From the NCBI GenBank assembly GCA_045640985.1, contig JAZUFZ010000029.1, positions 1 to 64,000 of the forward strand: a DNA stretch of 64,000 nt, written 5' to 3'. Source of the stretch: Colimorpha sp045640985. GTDB taxonomy: Bacteria > Bacteroidota > Bacteroidia > Bacteroidales > P3. This document shows positions 1-8,560 of this stretch, piece by piece; the first letter of the stretch is position 1; every line of letters begins with the position of its first letter. The translations under genes and the position numbers were made by a program. Below the pieces are notes generated by a model. The model saw nothing but the letters and a program-made list of their open reading frames with translations. It was not told the DNA's origin and made no database searches.

Positions 1-52
1 GTGTGAACTCATGGTCAAACATGCCTGCTTCTGATGTGTTTTTGTATGCCAT
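1..52 (-). CDS. N-terminal 17 codons of an unidentified gene cut by the window edge
   Basis: A minus-strand reading frame starts with ATG at 52-50 and runs off the left edge, giving MAYKNTSEAGMFDHEFT. A GAAAGGGAA-like purine stretch lies just upstream and a very good Bacteroidetes promoter lies at 77-108. The peptide is too short to assign. Its style (short polar start, then a F-D-x-E-F motif) loosely recalls the beginning of some Bacteroidetes transposases, but that is a guess. Only the start codon, frame and promoter are seen directly. Confidence 0.5.
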   Translation of the reverse strand, partial: MAYKNTSEAGMFDHEFT

Positions 53-76
53 ATCAATTCCCTTTCAATTTTTTTG

Positions 77-108
77 CAAAGATACGAAAAATTTCTGACA
101 TAACAAAA
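77..108 (-). promoter_or_regulatory. Bacteroidetes-type promoter for the left-edge gene
   Basis: Read on the minus strand, TTTTG (108-104), 19 nt, then TATCTTTG (84-77), an exact match to the Bacteroidetes -33/-7 consensus. The start codon at 52 follows about 25 nt after the -7 box. Confidence 0.7.
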
Positions 109-211
109 TGATTAACACTATTTTAATTTATAGAACTCCCCTTTATTATTGTCGATTCCTTGCCCGGATTATGCTGTTTCTGATGTCCGTTAGGGCCTTA
201 TTTTCAGTGGA

Positions 212-348
212 TTTGTATGGGGTAACTCCCTTCTATCTTCTTTTTATCTCCATATTAACTTCTTTTTATCTCCTTTTCTAAGAATAAGAGATAGAAAAAA
301 GATAAACTGGAGATAAAAAGAAGATAGAAGGGAGTTACCCCATACAAA
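212..348. repeat. Palindromic element built of 11-bp units, copy 1
   Basis: Arms 212-251 and 309-348 are perfect 40-bp inverted repeats around a 57-nt centre. From 219 the left side reads in exact 11-bp register: GGGGTAACTCC, CTTCTATCTTC, TTTTTATCTCC, ATATTAACTTC, TTTTTATCTCC. The right side reads back as AGAGATAGAAA, AAAGATAAACT, GGAGATAAAAA, GAAGATAGAAG, GGAGTTACCCC. No coding potential is seen. It sits upstream of the cysS promoter. Copies 2 and 3 are at 30034 and 44294. The nature of the element (REP/MITE-like, protein-binding array or RNA hairpin) is unknown. Confidence 0.9.
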
Positions 349-404
349 CAGCGGTGTTACAGCGGCATCGGGCGCGGGGAAATCGTGAGATTTGGTAATA
401 AAAA

Positions 405-436
405 TTTTGCGGTATCAAAAAAAGTGTGTATCTTTG
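405..436 (+). promoter_or_regulatory. Promoter of the cysS-sirtuin operon
   Basis: TTTTG at 405-409, a 19-nt spacer, and TATCTTTG at 429-436, the full Bacteroidetes primary sigma consensus. Transcription would start near 442, giving a leader of roughly 75-90 nt before cysS. Confidence 0.75.
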
Positions 437-530
437 AAATTTGGTATCCGACGGCTCAATCGCGTTAGTTGGTTGTGTTACAATTGGATAATACTATAAT
501 AAGGAACAAATAAAAGTGAAAATTTCAAAT

Positions 531-2000
531 ATGACAGAACAGAATTTGCTTGTATATAATACGCTCTCGCGCCAGAAAGAACTCTTTCGCCCGATTACCG
601 AGGGTAGGGTAGGTATGTATGTGTGCGGCCCTACCGTTTACGGTGATGCGCATCTGGGCCATGCAAGGCCGGCCATCACGTTTGACGTGCTGTACCGCTA
701 TCTGCTGCATCTCGGCTATAAGGTGCGCTATGTGAGAAACATCACCGATGTGGGACATCTTGAACACGATGCCGATGAGGGCGAGGACAAGATTGCAAAG
801 AAGGCCCGTCTGGAACAGCTGGAGCCTATGGAGGTAGCGCAGTATTACACCAACCGCTATCATAGTTCGATGGATGCCCTCGGAGTGCTTCGCCCCAGCA
901 TCGAGCCCCACGCAAGCGGCCATATCATCGAACAGATTGAACTGGTGCAGAAGATTCTGGACAGGGGATATGCCTACGAGAGCAACGGAAGCGTGTATTT
1001 CGACGTGAGAAAGTATCATGCGGATTTCAAGACCTACGGTCGCCTGAGCGGCCGTGTGATTGACGAGATGCTGAGCACCACCCGTGAGCTGGACGGTCAG
1101 ACCGAGAAACGCGACACGGCCGATTTCGCGCTCTGGAAGAAGGCGGCTCCCGAACATATCATGCGTTGGAATTCCCCCTGGAGCGTCGGCTTCCCGGGCT
1201 GGCATACGGAATGCACGGCTATGGGAACGAAGTATCTGGGAGAGACGTTCGATATCCACGGCGGCGGTAGGGACCTTATGTTCCCTCACCACGAAAGTGA
1301 GATTGCGCAGCAGACAGCCGTTACGGGTCACGGCCCCTGCCGCTACTGGATGCACAACAATATGATAACCATCAACGGCCAGAAGATGGGCAAGTCGCTG
1401 GGCAACTTCATCACGCTGGACGAGTTCTTCACAGGAAGCCACAAATCGCTGCATCAGGCTTACAGTCCGATGACGATACGTTTCTTCATCCTTCAGGCCC
1501 ATTACCGTTCCACGGTGGATTTCAGCAACGAGGCGCTCAAGGCTGCCGAAAAGGGCTATGAACGACTGATGGAGGCTTACCGCACGCTGGGACGCCTTCA
1601 GGCTGGAAAGGAAAGCTCGATTGAGGTGGAATCCTATCGCCAGAAGTGCTATGACGCTATGAATGACGACCTGAACACGCCTATCGTTCTGAGCCATTTC
1701 TTTGATATGGCGAAGGTTATCAATACCGTAAACGACAAAAAGGCCACGCTCACCCAGAAGGATATAGATATATTGAAAGACATCTTCGATACTTTCCTGT
1801 TCGGCGTATTGGGATTGAAGAATGAGGATGCGGGCGACAATACGGCCCTGGTGGATGGGCTGATGAAGATGATTCTCGATATCCGCGCTACAGCCAAGGC
1901 CAACAAGGACTGGACCACGAGCGACAAGATCCGCGACAGTCTCAGCGCTTTGGGCGTGACGGTAAAAGACGGCAAGGAAGGGGCCAGCTGGAGTATATGA
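531..2000 (+). CDS. cysS: Cysteinyl-tRNA synthetase
   Basis: Class I aminoacyl-tRNA synthetase charging tRNA-Cys with cysteine in the cytoplasm. Visible signatures are the zinc-binding Cys in YVCGPTVYG, the HIGH-type motif HLGHAR, the GFPGWHTECTAMG zinc/cysteine site, HGGGRDLMFPHHE, and the KMSKS-type loop KMGKS. Length (489 residues) is normal. ATG at 531 gives an N-terminus (MTEQNLLVYNTL) matching family length. A GTG at 516 in the same frame would add five residues and has AAGGAA about 10 nt upstream, so it cannot be excluded. The stop overlaps the next start (ATGA), indicating translational coupling to the sirtuin. Confidence 0.96.
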   Translation: MTEQNLLVYNTLSRQKELFRPITEGRVGMYVCGPTVYGDAHLGHARPAITFDVLYRYLLHLGYKVRYVRNITDVGHLEHDADEGEDKIAKKARLEQLEPMEVAQYYTNRYHSSMDALGVLRPSIEPHASGHIIEQIELVQKILDRGYAYESNGSVYFDVRKYHADFKTYGRLSGRVIDEMLSTTRELDGQTEKRDTADFALWKKAAPEHIMRWNSPWSVGFPGWHTECTAMGTKYLGETFDIHGGGRDLMFPHHESEIAQQTAVTGHGPCRYWMHNNMITINGQKMGKSLGNFITLDEFFTGSHKSLHQAYSPMTIRFFILQAHYRSTVDFSNEALKAAEKGYERLMEAYRTLGRLQAGKESSIEVESYRQKCYDAMNDDLNTPIVLSHFFDMAKVINTVNDKKATLTQKDIDILKDIFDTFLFGVLGLKNEDAGDNTALVDGLMKMILDIRATAKANKDWTTSDKIRDSLSALGVTVKDGKEGASWSI

Positions 2001-2680
2001 AACGGGTAGTTGTACTTTCAGGAGCCGGCATCTCAGCCGAAAGCGGTATCTCGACTTTCAGGGATAGCGACGGATTGTGGGAACATTACCGTGTGGAAGA
2101 TGTGGCAACCCATGAAGCATACGAGCGCAATCCGGAACTTGTGCTCAACTTCTATAACGACCGCCGCCGTCAGCTGTTTCAGGCCAAGCCTAACGAGGGT
2201 CACAGACAGCTGGTAAGACTGGAAGAAAAGTTCGAGGTCAATATCATTACTCAGAATATAGATAATCTCCACGAGCAGGCAGGCAGTACAAACGTGCTCC
2301 ACCTTCATGGAGAACTGACCAAGGCCCGCAGCGACCGTAACGAGGACCTGATAGTAGAAATAGGAAACAAAGACATCAGGATCGGCGACAAGGCTCCCGA
2401 CGGAGCGCAGCTGAGACCGCATATCGTATGGTTCGGAGAAGCGGTTCCCAATATCGCCCCAGCCGCAGAACTGTGCGAAAAGGCAGATTATTTCATCGTG
2501 GTGGGAACCAGTATGAATGTATATCCTGCGGCAGGTCTTATCCATTATGTGCCGCGCGGCGTACCTTGTTTTCTGGTCGATCCCAAAGCCGTGCCGATTT
2601 CCCGTCCGATCACGATTGTGCAGGAAAAAGCCGGTACGGGAGTGAAGAAAGTCGTGGACCAGTTACTGGAAGCAGAATAA
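1997..2680 (+). CDS. cobB: NAD-dependent protein deacylase (sirtuin, CobB-like)
   Basis: Sir2-family enzyme that removes acyl groups from lysines using NAD+. The Rossmann motif GAGISAESGISTFR is at the N-terminus, TQNIDNLHEQAG and the catalytic His in HLHGEL follow, and GTSMNVYPAAGL is near the end. FYNDRRRQ supplies the Y-x-x-R pair that in CobB/SIRT5-type sirtuins favours succinyl or malonyl lysine. The four zinc-binding cysteines of many sirtuins are not evident, as in some compact class III members. 227 residues is typical. ATG overlaps the cysS stop by 4 nt, so the two are co-translated. Confidence 0.93.
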   Translation: MKRVVVLSGAGISAESGISTFRDSDGLWEHYRVEDVATHEAYERNPELVLNFYNDRRRQLFQAKPNEGHRQLVRLEEKFEVNIITQNIDNLHEQAGSTNVLHLHGELTKARSDRNEDLIVEIGNKDIRIGDKAPDGAQLRPHIVWFGEAVPNIAPAAELCEKADYFIVVGTSMNVYPAAGLIHYVPRGVPCFLVDPKAVPISRPITIVQEKAGTGVKKVVDQLLEAE

Positions 2681-2709
2681 AATAGATTTAATGTATAAAA
2701 AATAATAAG

Positions 2710-3411
2710 ATGAAAAAAGTATTATTCTTTTTTGCAATGGTCAGCCTTATGATGACCGGCAAAGCACAGCAATTCAATCTCTACTTCGATGGTGAAACCG
2801 TGAATGATGGAGATACCGTAACATATATAGTATATGATGAAGACGTAGAAGTGTATGTGGGCCTTGAAAATGCGGCCAGCGCAGCCAACACTTTCCAGAT
2901 TCAGTATGAGGAAATCAACATGGAAGGCTTGCTGTTCATCGGCCTTTGTGCAGGCGGAGACTGCGTACCGGAACATACCTCGGCATCATTTACCGTTGAG
3001 CCAGGCGAAACCTATACCGGATTCCATGTGGCTATGGGCGTTAATGGAACTGTCAACGAACATACCCACGCTTTGATCAGGCTGACGTTCGGAGATGCTG
3101 AAACCTTCGCCAACAGCAAGACCATCTATGTAAGAATCCAGTCGGAGAACTATGTAGGTATTGAGGAAGCCCAGACAGCAGAAATCAGCATCTACCCCAA
3201 TCCTGTAGCAGACCGCCTCAACATCCGCTGCAGCAAGGTAAGCGACAACGCACAGATCGTTGTCCTTGATATGATGGGCCGCCCCGTGATGAGTCAGGCC
3301 ATGTCTCAGGGAAGCGTATTGAATACGCAGAAGCTTGCCGCAGGAACCTACATGGTATGCGTAATCGATAACGGCAGAAACATCGGAGCCAGTCAGATTG
3401 TAGTGGAATAA
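2710..3411 (+). CDS. Secreted protein with T9SS type A sorting domain
   Basis: The N-terminus (MKKVLFFFAMVSLMM...KAQQ) is a Sec signal peptide. Residues about 20-145 form a beta-rich domain of unknown function with two Cys close together (LCAGGDC). The last ~75 residues (ISIYPNPVADRLNI ... VLDMMGRPVM ... LAAGTYMVCV) match the Por-secretion type A C-terminal sorting domain, which directs proteins through the T9SS and is normally cleaved at the surface. At 233 residues it is small for a T9SS cargo. It lies 29 bp after the sirtuin gene and may share its transcript; a strong terminator follows. The function of the mature part is not recognisable. Confidence 0.88.
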   Translation: MKKVLFFFAMVSLMMTGKAQQFNLYFDGETVNDGDTVTYIVYDEDVEVYVGLENAASAANTFQIQYEEINMEGLLFIGLCAGGDCVPEHTSASFTVEPGETYTGFHVAMGVNGTVNEHTHALIRLTFGDAETFANSKTIYVRIQSENYVGIEEAQTAEISIYPNPVADRLNIRCSKVSDNAQIVVLDMMGRPVMSQAMSQGSVLNTQKLAAGTYMVCVIDNGRNIGASQIVVE

Positions 3412-3454
3412 TCCACAGGAATTTCCCGGAAGCAAAGGGAAGCGGTTAAATGTT

Positions 3455-3499
3455 AAATCTGTTTTTCAACACGTGAAATGTTGAAAAACAGATTTTTAT
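3455..3499 (+). terminator. Rho-independent terminator after the T9SS cargo gene
   Basis: Perfect 16-bp inverted repeat, 3455-3470 (AAATCTGTTTTTCAAC) and 3480-3495, with a 9-nt loop and a trailing T-rich tail. Confidence 0.85.
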
Positions 3500-3633
3500 T
3501 ATCAAAAGGGGTTCAGGTGTTGATAACTTCAAATGCCCATGTAGAAAGTTCTTTGTAATTTAGCACCTTGAAAACAAACTGATATATTTCGGTAAGTAAT
3601 TGGAATTGTGTAAATAGACATTAAATAGAGGCT

Positions 3634-6339
3634 ATGCAGACGGAGTTATTTTTGGATTTTAAGGAAGAAAACCTGACATCTGCCCCCCAAGATGAGTCTG
3701 GTTCGATGAGCCAGAAACAGAAGAAGAATGTCCAGAAGTCACAATCGCCCCGGAAGCAAAAAAAAGTCAATAACAATATACCAGAACAAGACATGGCAGA
3801 GAAAAAGTACACAATCTACAGCCCAGAAGACATTATGAAGTCCTCCGTTGAGTATTTTGGAGGAGATGAACTTGCCGCAAATGTGTGGATGAATAAATAT
3901 GCGTTGCGTGACGGCAACGATATATTTGAGCTGAATCCGGATATGATGCACCGTAGATTGGCCCGTGAGTTTGCCCGTATTGAGAACAAATATCCTAACC
4001 CCATGTCGGAAGATACCATTTACGGTTTGATGAAGGATTTCAAATACATCATTCCGCAGGGTAGTCCTATGTCCGGTATCGGAAACAATTTTCAGATAGT
4101 GTCTCTCAGCAACTGCTTTGTTATCGGCAACAGCGGCAACAGCGACTCTTACGGCGGTATCATGAAGATTGACCAGGAACAGGTCCAGTTGATGAAACGC
4201 CGTGGTGGTGTGGGCCATGACCTGTCGCATATACGTCCTGGCGGAAGCCCTGTGAAGAATAGTGCCCTGACTTCTACTGGTATTGTGCCTTTCATGGAGC
4301 GCTATAGCAACACCACCCGTGAGGTTGCCCAGGGGGGCCGCAGAGGCGCTTTGATGCTTTCAATCTCGATAAAGCATCCAGACAGCGAACATTTTATTGA
4401 CGCAAAACTGGAACAAGGGAAAATCACCGGCGCTAACGTGAGTGTGAAGATAACGGATGAATTTATGCACTGTGTAGCCTCGGGTGAACCTTTCGTTCAG
4501 CAATATCCGATTGATAGTGAGGAACCGCTTGTGCGTAAGGAAATTGATGCACGCGCACTGTGGAATAAAATTATTGCAAATGCCTGGGCATCCGCAGAAC
4601 CGGGTGTGCTGTTCTGGGATACTATCCTGAGAGAGAGTGTGCCGGACTGCTATGCAGACTTTGGATATCGCACGGTGAGTACGAACCCTTGCGGAGAAAT
4701 CCCGCTTTGTCCGTACGACAGCTGCCGTCTGCTGGCAATCAACCTTTACAGTTATGTGGAGAATCCATTCACTCCTCAGGCAAAGTTCAATTTTGAACTC
4801 TTCAAAGATCATGTGACCAAAGGTCAGCGTCTGATGGATGACCTTATCGATCTGGAACTCGAAAAGGTTGAGAAAATTATCCAAAAGATTGATTCTGACC
4901 CAGAGGATGAAGAAATCAAGCGTGTGGAGAAAAACCTCTGGCTCAATATCAAGATGAAGTGTCTTGAAGGTCGTAGAACTGGATTCGGTATTACGGCAGA
5001 AGGCGATATGCTGGCCGCCATGGGGTTGCGGTATGGAAGTGATGATGCCATCAATTTCAGTGTTAAAGTACATCAGACTCTTGCCTGCACGGCCTATGGC
5101 TCATCGGTAACTATGGCAGAAGAACGCGGAGCATTCCCGCTTTACGATAGTGCCCGTGAAATGGAGAATCCTTTCATCCAGCGTCTGGCACAGGCTGATC
5201 CGCAGATGTATAGCCGTATGCGTCAGTTCGGCCGTCGCAATATTGCGCTCCTTACCATTGCTCCTACAGGTACTGTAAGTATCTGCACCCAGACGACTTC
5301 GGGTATAGAACCGGTATTTCTGGTAAGCTACAAGCGCAGAAAGAAGATCAATCCTAACGACAAGGATTCTTCAAAGCACACTATTGTAAAAGACGACAGC
5401 GGTGATTATTTTGAAGAATATAATGTATTCCATCCTAAATTCATAACATGGCTGGAGGTGAACAACTACAATGTTGAAGAAGTTCTCGCCATGAAAGATG
5501 CAGACCTCAATAAAATTATAGAGCAGTCGCCATATCATCTTGCTACTTCAGCGGATATTGACTGGGTGAGCAAGGTTCGTATGCAAGGGGCTATCCAGAA
5601 ATGGGTGGACCATTCCATCAGCGTGACTGTGAATATACCAAAAGAGACGACCAAAGAAATAGTAAGCACTATCTATCAGACCGCTTGGGAAAGCGGTTGT
5701 AAGGGATGTACCATCTATCGTGATGGTTCGCGTAATGGCGTTCTCGTTTCGAAAAGTGAGAAAAAATGCGACTGTGCAGAAAATCAGTTTATCGAAACGA
5801 AAGCGCCCAAACGTCCCAAAAAACTGGAGGCCGAGATTGTCCGTATCAAGAACGAGAAAGAGGACTGGATTGCCGTTGTAGGTATGTACGAAGGCCGTCC
5901 ATACGAGATATTTACGGGCAGGGCCGATAAGGTTACCATTCCGAAATCTATAGAAAAAGGCTGGGTCGTAAGGGTAAAGGAAGCCGGCCAGGAACATGCC
6001 CGATATGACTTCCAATATGTTGATGAAGACGGATTTACCCAGACTTTCGTGGGCCTTTCAAGAACCTTCAAACAGGAATACTGGAACTATGCAAAACTGA
6101 TTTCCGGTATTTTACGTCAGGGTATGCCTATAGCAAATGTTGTAGATCTTATCAGTAAACTCACTTTCGATGTGGAAACGATCAACACATGGAAAAACGG
6201 CGTTCAGAGAGCACTCAAACGTTATGCCAAGACGGATGGTCAAGGCACGGGCGAGAAATGTCCTGAATGCGGAAATGAACTTGTTTACAGTGGCGGATGC
6301 AAGAGTTGTCCTCACTGCGGCTGGTCAAAATGCAGTTGA
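3634..6339 (+). CDS. nrdJ: Adenosylcobalamin-dependent ribonucleoside-diphosphate reductase (class II)
   Basis: Reduces ribonucleotides to deoxyribonucleotides with a B12-generated radical. Key motifs: SNCFVIGN with the first redox Cys, RRGGVGHDLSHIRP, the active-site NPCGEIPL (Cys, Asn, Glu), APTGTVS, GCKGCTIYRDGSRNGVL, and a C-terminal zinc ribbon (CPECG ... CPHCG) followed by WSKCS. Residues 1-52 are a Lys/Gln-rich extension; an ATG at 3793 (MAEKKYTIYSPED) corresponds to the usual family start, so the true protein may be about 848 residues. No cobalamin riboswitch features were seen in the 140 nt upstream. Stands alone, flanked by terminators. Confidence 0.95.
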   Translation: MQTELFLDFKEENLTSAPQDESGSMSQKQKKNVQKSQSPRKQKKVNNNIPEQDMAEKKYTIYSPEDIMKSSVEYFGGDELAANVWMNKYALRDGNDIFELNPDMMHRRLAREFARIENKYPNPMSEDTIYGLMKDFKYIIPQGSPMSGIGNNFQIVSLSNCFVIGNSGNSDSYGGIMKIDQEQVQLMKRRGGVGHDLSHIRPGGSPVKNSALTSTGIVPFMERYSNTTREVAQGGRRGALMLSISIKHPDSEHFIDAKLEQGKITGANVSVKITDEFMHCVASGEPFVQQYPIDSEEPLVRKEIDARALWNKIIANAWASAEPGVLFWDTILRESVPDCYADFGYRTVSTNPCGEIPLCPYDSCRLLAINLYSYVENPFTPQAKFNFELFKDHVTKGQRLMDDLIDLELEKVEKIIQKIDSDPEDEEIKRVEKNLWLNIKMKCLEGRRTGFGITAEGDMLAAMGLRYGSDDAINFSVKVHQTLACTAYGSSVTMAEERGAFPLYDSAREMENPFIQRLAQADPQMYSRMRQFGRRNIALLTIAPTGTVSICTQTTSGIEPVFLVSYKRRKKINPNDKDSSKHTIVKDDSGDYFEEYNVFHPKFITWLEVNNYNVEEVLAMKDADLNKIIEQSPYHLATSADIDWVSKVRMQGAIQKWVDHSISVTVNIPKETTKEIVSTIYQTAWESGCKGCTIYRDGSRNGVLVSKSEKKCDCAENQFIETKAPKRPKKLEAEIVRIKNEKEDWIAVVGMYEGRPYEIFTGRADKVTIPKSIEKGWVVRVKEAGQEHARYDFQYVDEDGFTQTFVGLSRTFKQEYWNYAKLISGILRQGMPIANVVDLISKLTFDVETINTWKNGVQRALKRYAKTDGQGTGEKCPECGNELVYSGGCKSCPHCGWSKCS

Positions 6340-6386
6340 TTTTGCTGACTTGTCAGAAACGAATCTTGATATTATATTTTGAAGGT

Positions 6387-6417
6387 AAGGTTTCCGTAAT
6401 GGAAGCCTTCTTTCGTT
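6387..6417 (+). terminator. Terminator of nrdJ
   Basis: Stem AAGGTTTCC (6387-6395) and GGAAGCCTT (6401-6409) with a 5-nt loop, followed by a T-rich run TCTTTCGTTT. Confidence 0.8.
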
Positions 6418-6475
6418 TCAAGTATCGGGCAGGCGTGTACTTATAAAAAGCTAAAAGAAGAAAAGATTATTTTTA

Positions 6476-6507
6476 TTTTGTAGAATGAAATATTTTTTGT
6501 ATTTTTG
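6476..6507 (+). promoter_or_regulatory. Promoter of the GldM-like lipoprotein / kbl unit
   Basis: TTTTG at 6476-6480, 19 nt, TATTTTTG at 6500-6507, matching the Bacteroidetes consensus. Leader to the 6575 start is about 62 nt. Confidence 0.7.
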
Positions 6508-6544
6508 CAATTGCTAATTTATGAAGAAATAAACTCGAAAAAGG

Positions 6545-6560
6545 TTGTGCCCGACACAAA
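6545..6560 (+). promoter_or_regulatory. Leader motif TTGYGCCCGACAC, copy 1
   Basis: TTGTGCCCGACACAAA begins 30 nt before the lipoprotein start codon. Almost the same string lies 31 nt before another lipoprotein start at 61059. Here GCCC can pair with GGGC of TAGGGC just downstream, forming a small hairpin next to the start codon. Function unknown. Confidence 0.4.
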
Positions 6561-6574
6561 GTAGGGCTTTGTAT

Positions 6575-7264
6575 ATGAAAAAGATAGCAATTGTACTTCT
6601 AATGGTATCGATGGTTTGGGGATGCTATGCCCAGAAGGATAAATCGGATAAAAACGCAACTCCGGCAGCAGGAAAAGCCGTTATTGCAGTACAAAATGCA
6701 CAGAAACTTTACAAAAATTTTGAGAACCGTGTATCTCTGGCAGTCTATAATTACGGAGTCGATGAGGTGGAACTGGTGCTTATCGAAGGTGATGCTAAAG
6801 TAAGACAGGAAAAAGAGGGAAGCTGCAGCTATATTGTTTATGCTGGAAAGAATTGCGATATTGTTAAATTGGGAGTCAAGTCAAAGAAAGACGGAAAGAT
6901 TTTCAGCCATCAGGTTTTCCTCTGTGAAGAACTTCCTTCTCCAGAACTGATGCTGGGAAAAGTCTCCAATCAAGGAGAAATCTGTTATGGCGATTTTACG
7001 AATGCTTCTGTAATCGCAAAAACATTTTTCAATAGTCCTGTGGTAAATAATTATACCATTGAGATTTTAGGACAAGGCCTCCCTCCGGTAAAGGTCGAAG
7101 GCAACCGCATTACCAAAGAAGTGAGCGAGAAGGTGCTTGCGGACCTGAAGGTCAATATCAAGAATAGTTCGTTCAAGTATGTCCGTATTCTGATTGAGGC
7201 CGAGGTAACCGATCCTATGGGCAACCGCAGTCATATCATGGGACTGTGGAGAGTTGTAGAATGA
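6575..7264 (+). CDS. Lipoprotein resembling the C-terminal domains of GldM/PorM
   Basis: ATG at 6575 gives a lipoprotein signal (MKKIAIVLLMVSMVWGC; lipobox V-W-G-C); an upstream in-frame start at 6545 is non-canonical and less likely. The mature protein (about 210 residues) has beta-strand-rich sequence in the style of the third and C-terminal domains of GldM, the T9SS motor protein: an opening like AVIAVQNAQKLYKNFENRVSLAV, a central GKVSNQGEICYGDFTNASVIAKTFFNS, and an ending VKVEGNRITKEVSEKVLADLK. It lacks the GldM membrane helix and coiled coil. It may be a periplasmic relative or T9SS accessory; the assignment rests on resemblance only. 29 bp upstream of kbl. Confidence 0.6.
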   Translation: MKKIAIVLLMVSMVWGCYAQKDKSDKNATPAAGKAVIAVQNAQKLYKNFENRVSLAVYNYGVDEVELVLIEGDAKVRQEKEGSCSYIVYAGKNCDIVKLGVKSKKDGKIFSHQVFLCEELPSPELMLGKVSNQGEICYGDFTNASVIAKTFFNSPVVNNYTIEILGQGLPPVKVEGNRITKEVSEKVLADLKVNIKNSSFKYVRILIEAEVTDPMGNRSHIMGLWRVVE

Positions 7265-7293
7265 AAATTATAAACAAATAAAAACCAATAATT

Positions 7294-8475
7294 ATGTACG
7301 AAAAATTTCAACAGTATTTGCAGAAAGAGCTCGCTACCATCAAGGCTGACGGCTTGTACAAAGAAGAACGTATTATCGAAAGCCCTCAGGGCGCTGAGAT
7401 TATGGTAAAGGGCAAGAAGTGCTTGAACTTCTGCGCTAACAACTATCTGGGTCTTGCTGATAACCCACAGTTGATCGAGGCTGCCAAGAAGGGTATGGAT
7501 GCCCGCGGTTTTGGTATGGCCAGCGTACGTTTCATCTGCGGCTGCCAAGATATGCACAAACAATTGGAGAAGAAAATCGCCGAGTTCTTCGGAACAGAAG
7601 ATACCATTCTCTATGCCGCAGCATTTGATGCCAATGGTGGTGTATTCGAACCATTACTGACTGCTGAAGATGCTATCATCAGCGACTCTCTGAACCACGC
7701 TTCTATCATCGATGGTGTCCGTCTCTGCAAGGCTGAACGTTATCGTTATGCAAATGCCGATATGGCTGACCTCGAAGAACAGCTCAAGGCTGCCCAGAAG
7801 AATCGTTTCCGCGTAATCGTTACCGACGGCGTATTCTCTATGGACGGCAATGTATGCCCACTCGACAAGATTTACGAACTGGCACAGAAATATGATGCAA
7901 TGGTAATGGTTGACGAAAGCCACTCAGCAGGTGTTGTTGGCAAGACCGGCCGTGGTGTTACCGAGCGTTTCAACCTCCGTGGCAAAATCGAAATCCTTAC
8001 CGGTACTCTCGGCAAGGCATTCGGCGGCGCAATGGGTGGTTTCACTACCGGTAAGAAAGAAATCATCGATATGTTGCGTCAGCGCAGCCGTCCTTATCTG
8101 TTCTCCAACTCTATGGCTCCAGGCCTCGTAGCTGCCGGCTGCCGTATGTTCGACATGATGGCTGAGACCAACGAACTCCAGGATAAACTTCATGCAAATA
8201 CCGATTACTTCCTCCGTCGTATGAAGGAAGAAGGCTTTGACTGCAAACCATCAGAGAGCGCTATCTGCGCCGTTATGATCTACGATGCAGCCAAGAGCCA
8301 GGTATATGCAGCTAAGATGCAGGAAGAAGGCATCTTCGTTACCGGTTTCTACTATCCAGTAGTTCCTAAGGGTCAGGCTCGTATCCGCGTTCAGATCAGT
8401 GCCGCTCACGAAAGAGAACACCTCGACAAATGTATCGAGGCATTCAAGAAAGTCCGTAAGGAAATTGAAGGCTAA
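7294..8475 (+). CDS. kbl: Glycine C-acetyltransferase (2-amino-3-ketobutyrate CoA ligase)
   Basis: PLP enzyme of the alpha-oxoamine synthase family that cleaves 2-amino-3-oxobutyrate with CoA to glycine and acetyl-CoA, the second step of threonine breakdown. Motifs: FCANNYLGLADNP, DSLNHASIIDG, VTDGVFSMDGNVCPL, VDESHSAG and the PLP-lysine segment GTLGKAFGGAMGG. 393 residues is normal. The first-step dehydrogenase follows at 8637, though a structured, repeat-containing 161-bp gap separates the two genes. Confidence 0.95.
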   Translation: MYEKFQQYLQKELATIKADGLYKEERIIESPQGAEIMVKGKKCLNFCANNYLGLADNPQLIEAAKKGMDARGFGMASVRFICGCQDMHKQLEKKIAEFFGTEDTILYAAAFDANGGVFEPLLTAEDAIISDSLNHASIIDGVRLCKAERYRYANADMADLEEQLKAAQKNRFRVIVTDGVFSMDGNVCPLDKIYELAQKYDAMVMVDESHSAGVVGKTGRGVTERFNLRGKIEILTGTLGKAFGGAMGGFTTGKKEIIDMLRQRSRPYLFSNSMAPGLVAAGCRMFDMMAETNELQDKLHANTDYFLRRMKEEGFDCKPSESAICAVMIYDAAKSQVYAAKMQEEGIFVTGFYYPVVPKGQARIRVQISAAHEREHLDKCIEAFKKVRKEIEG

Positions 8476-8483
8476 GAATCATC

Positions 8484-8518
8484 GCGACAGGTCAGTGGCA
8501 TTTCTGTCGCTGACCTGT
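8484..8518 (+). terminator. Hairpin(s) after kbl with two mutually exclusive pairings
   Basis: ACAGGTCAG (8487-8495) pairs with CTGACCTGT (8510-8518), while GCGACAG (8484-8490) can pair instead with CTGTCGC (8504-8510). Both stems are perfect and share bases. There is no T-run, so intrinsic termination is uncertain. Confidence 0.45.
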
Positions 8519-8560
8519 TGTAATAACGGTATTCTATAGGGGCGCGCTTGGCGGAAAGAG

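Noticed and set aside
212..348. CRISPR array or simple terminator for the palindromic repeats
   Set aside because: Units are contiguous 11-mers with no spacers, and the arms are far longer than a terminator stem; no cas genes in the window.
3496..3633. Cobalamin riboswitch upstream of nrdJ
   Set aside because: No B12-box-like sequence or extended secondary structure seen in the 140-nt leader.
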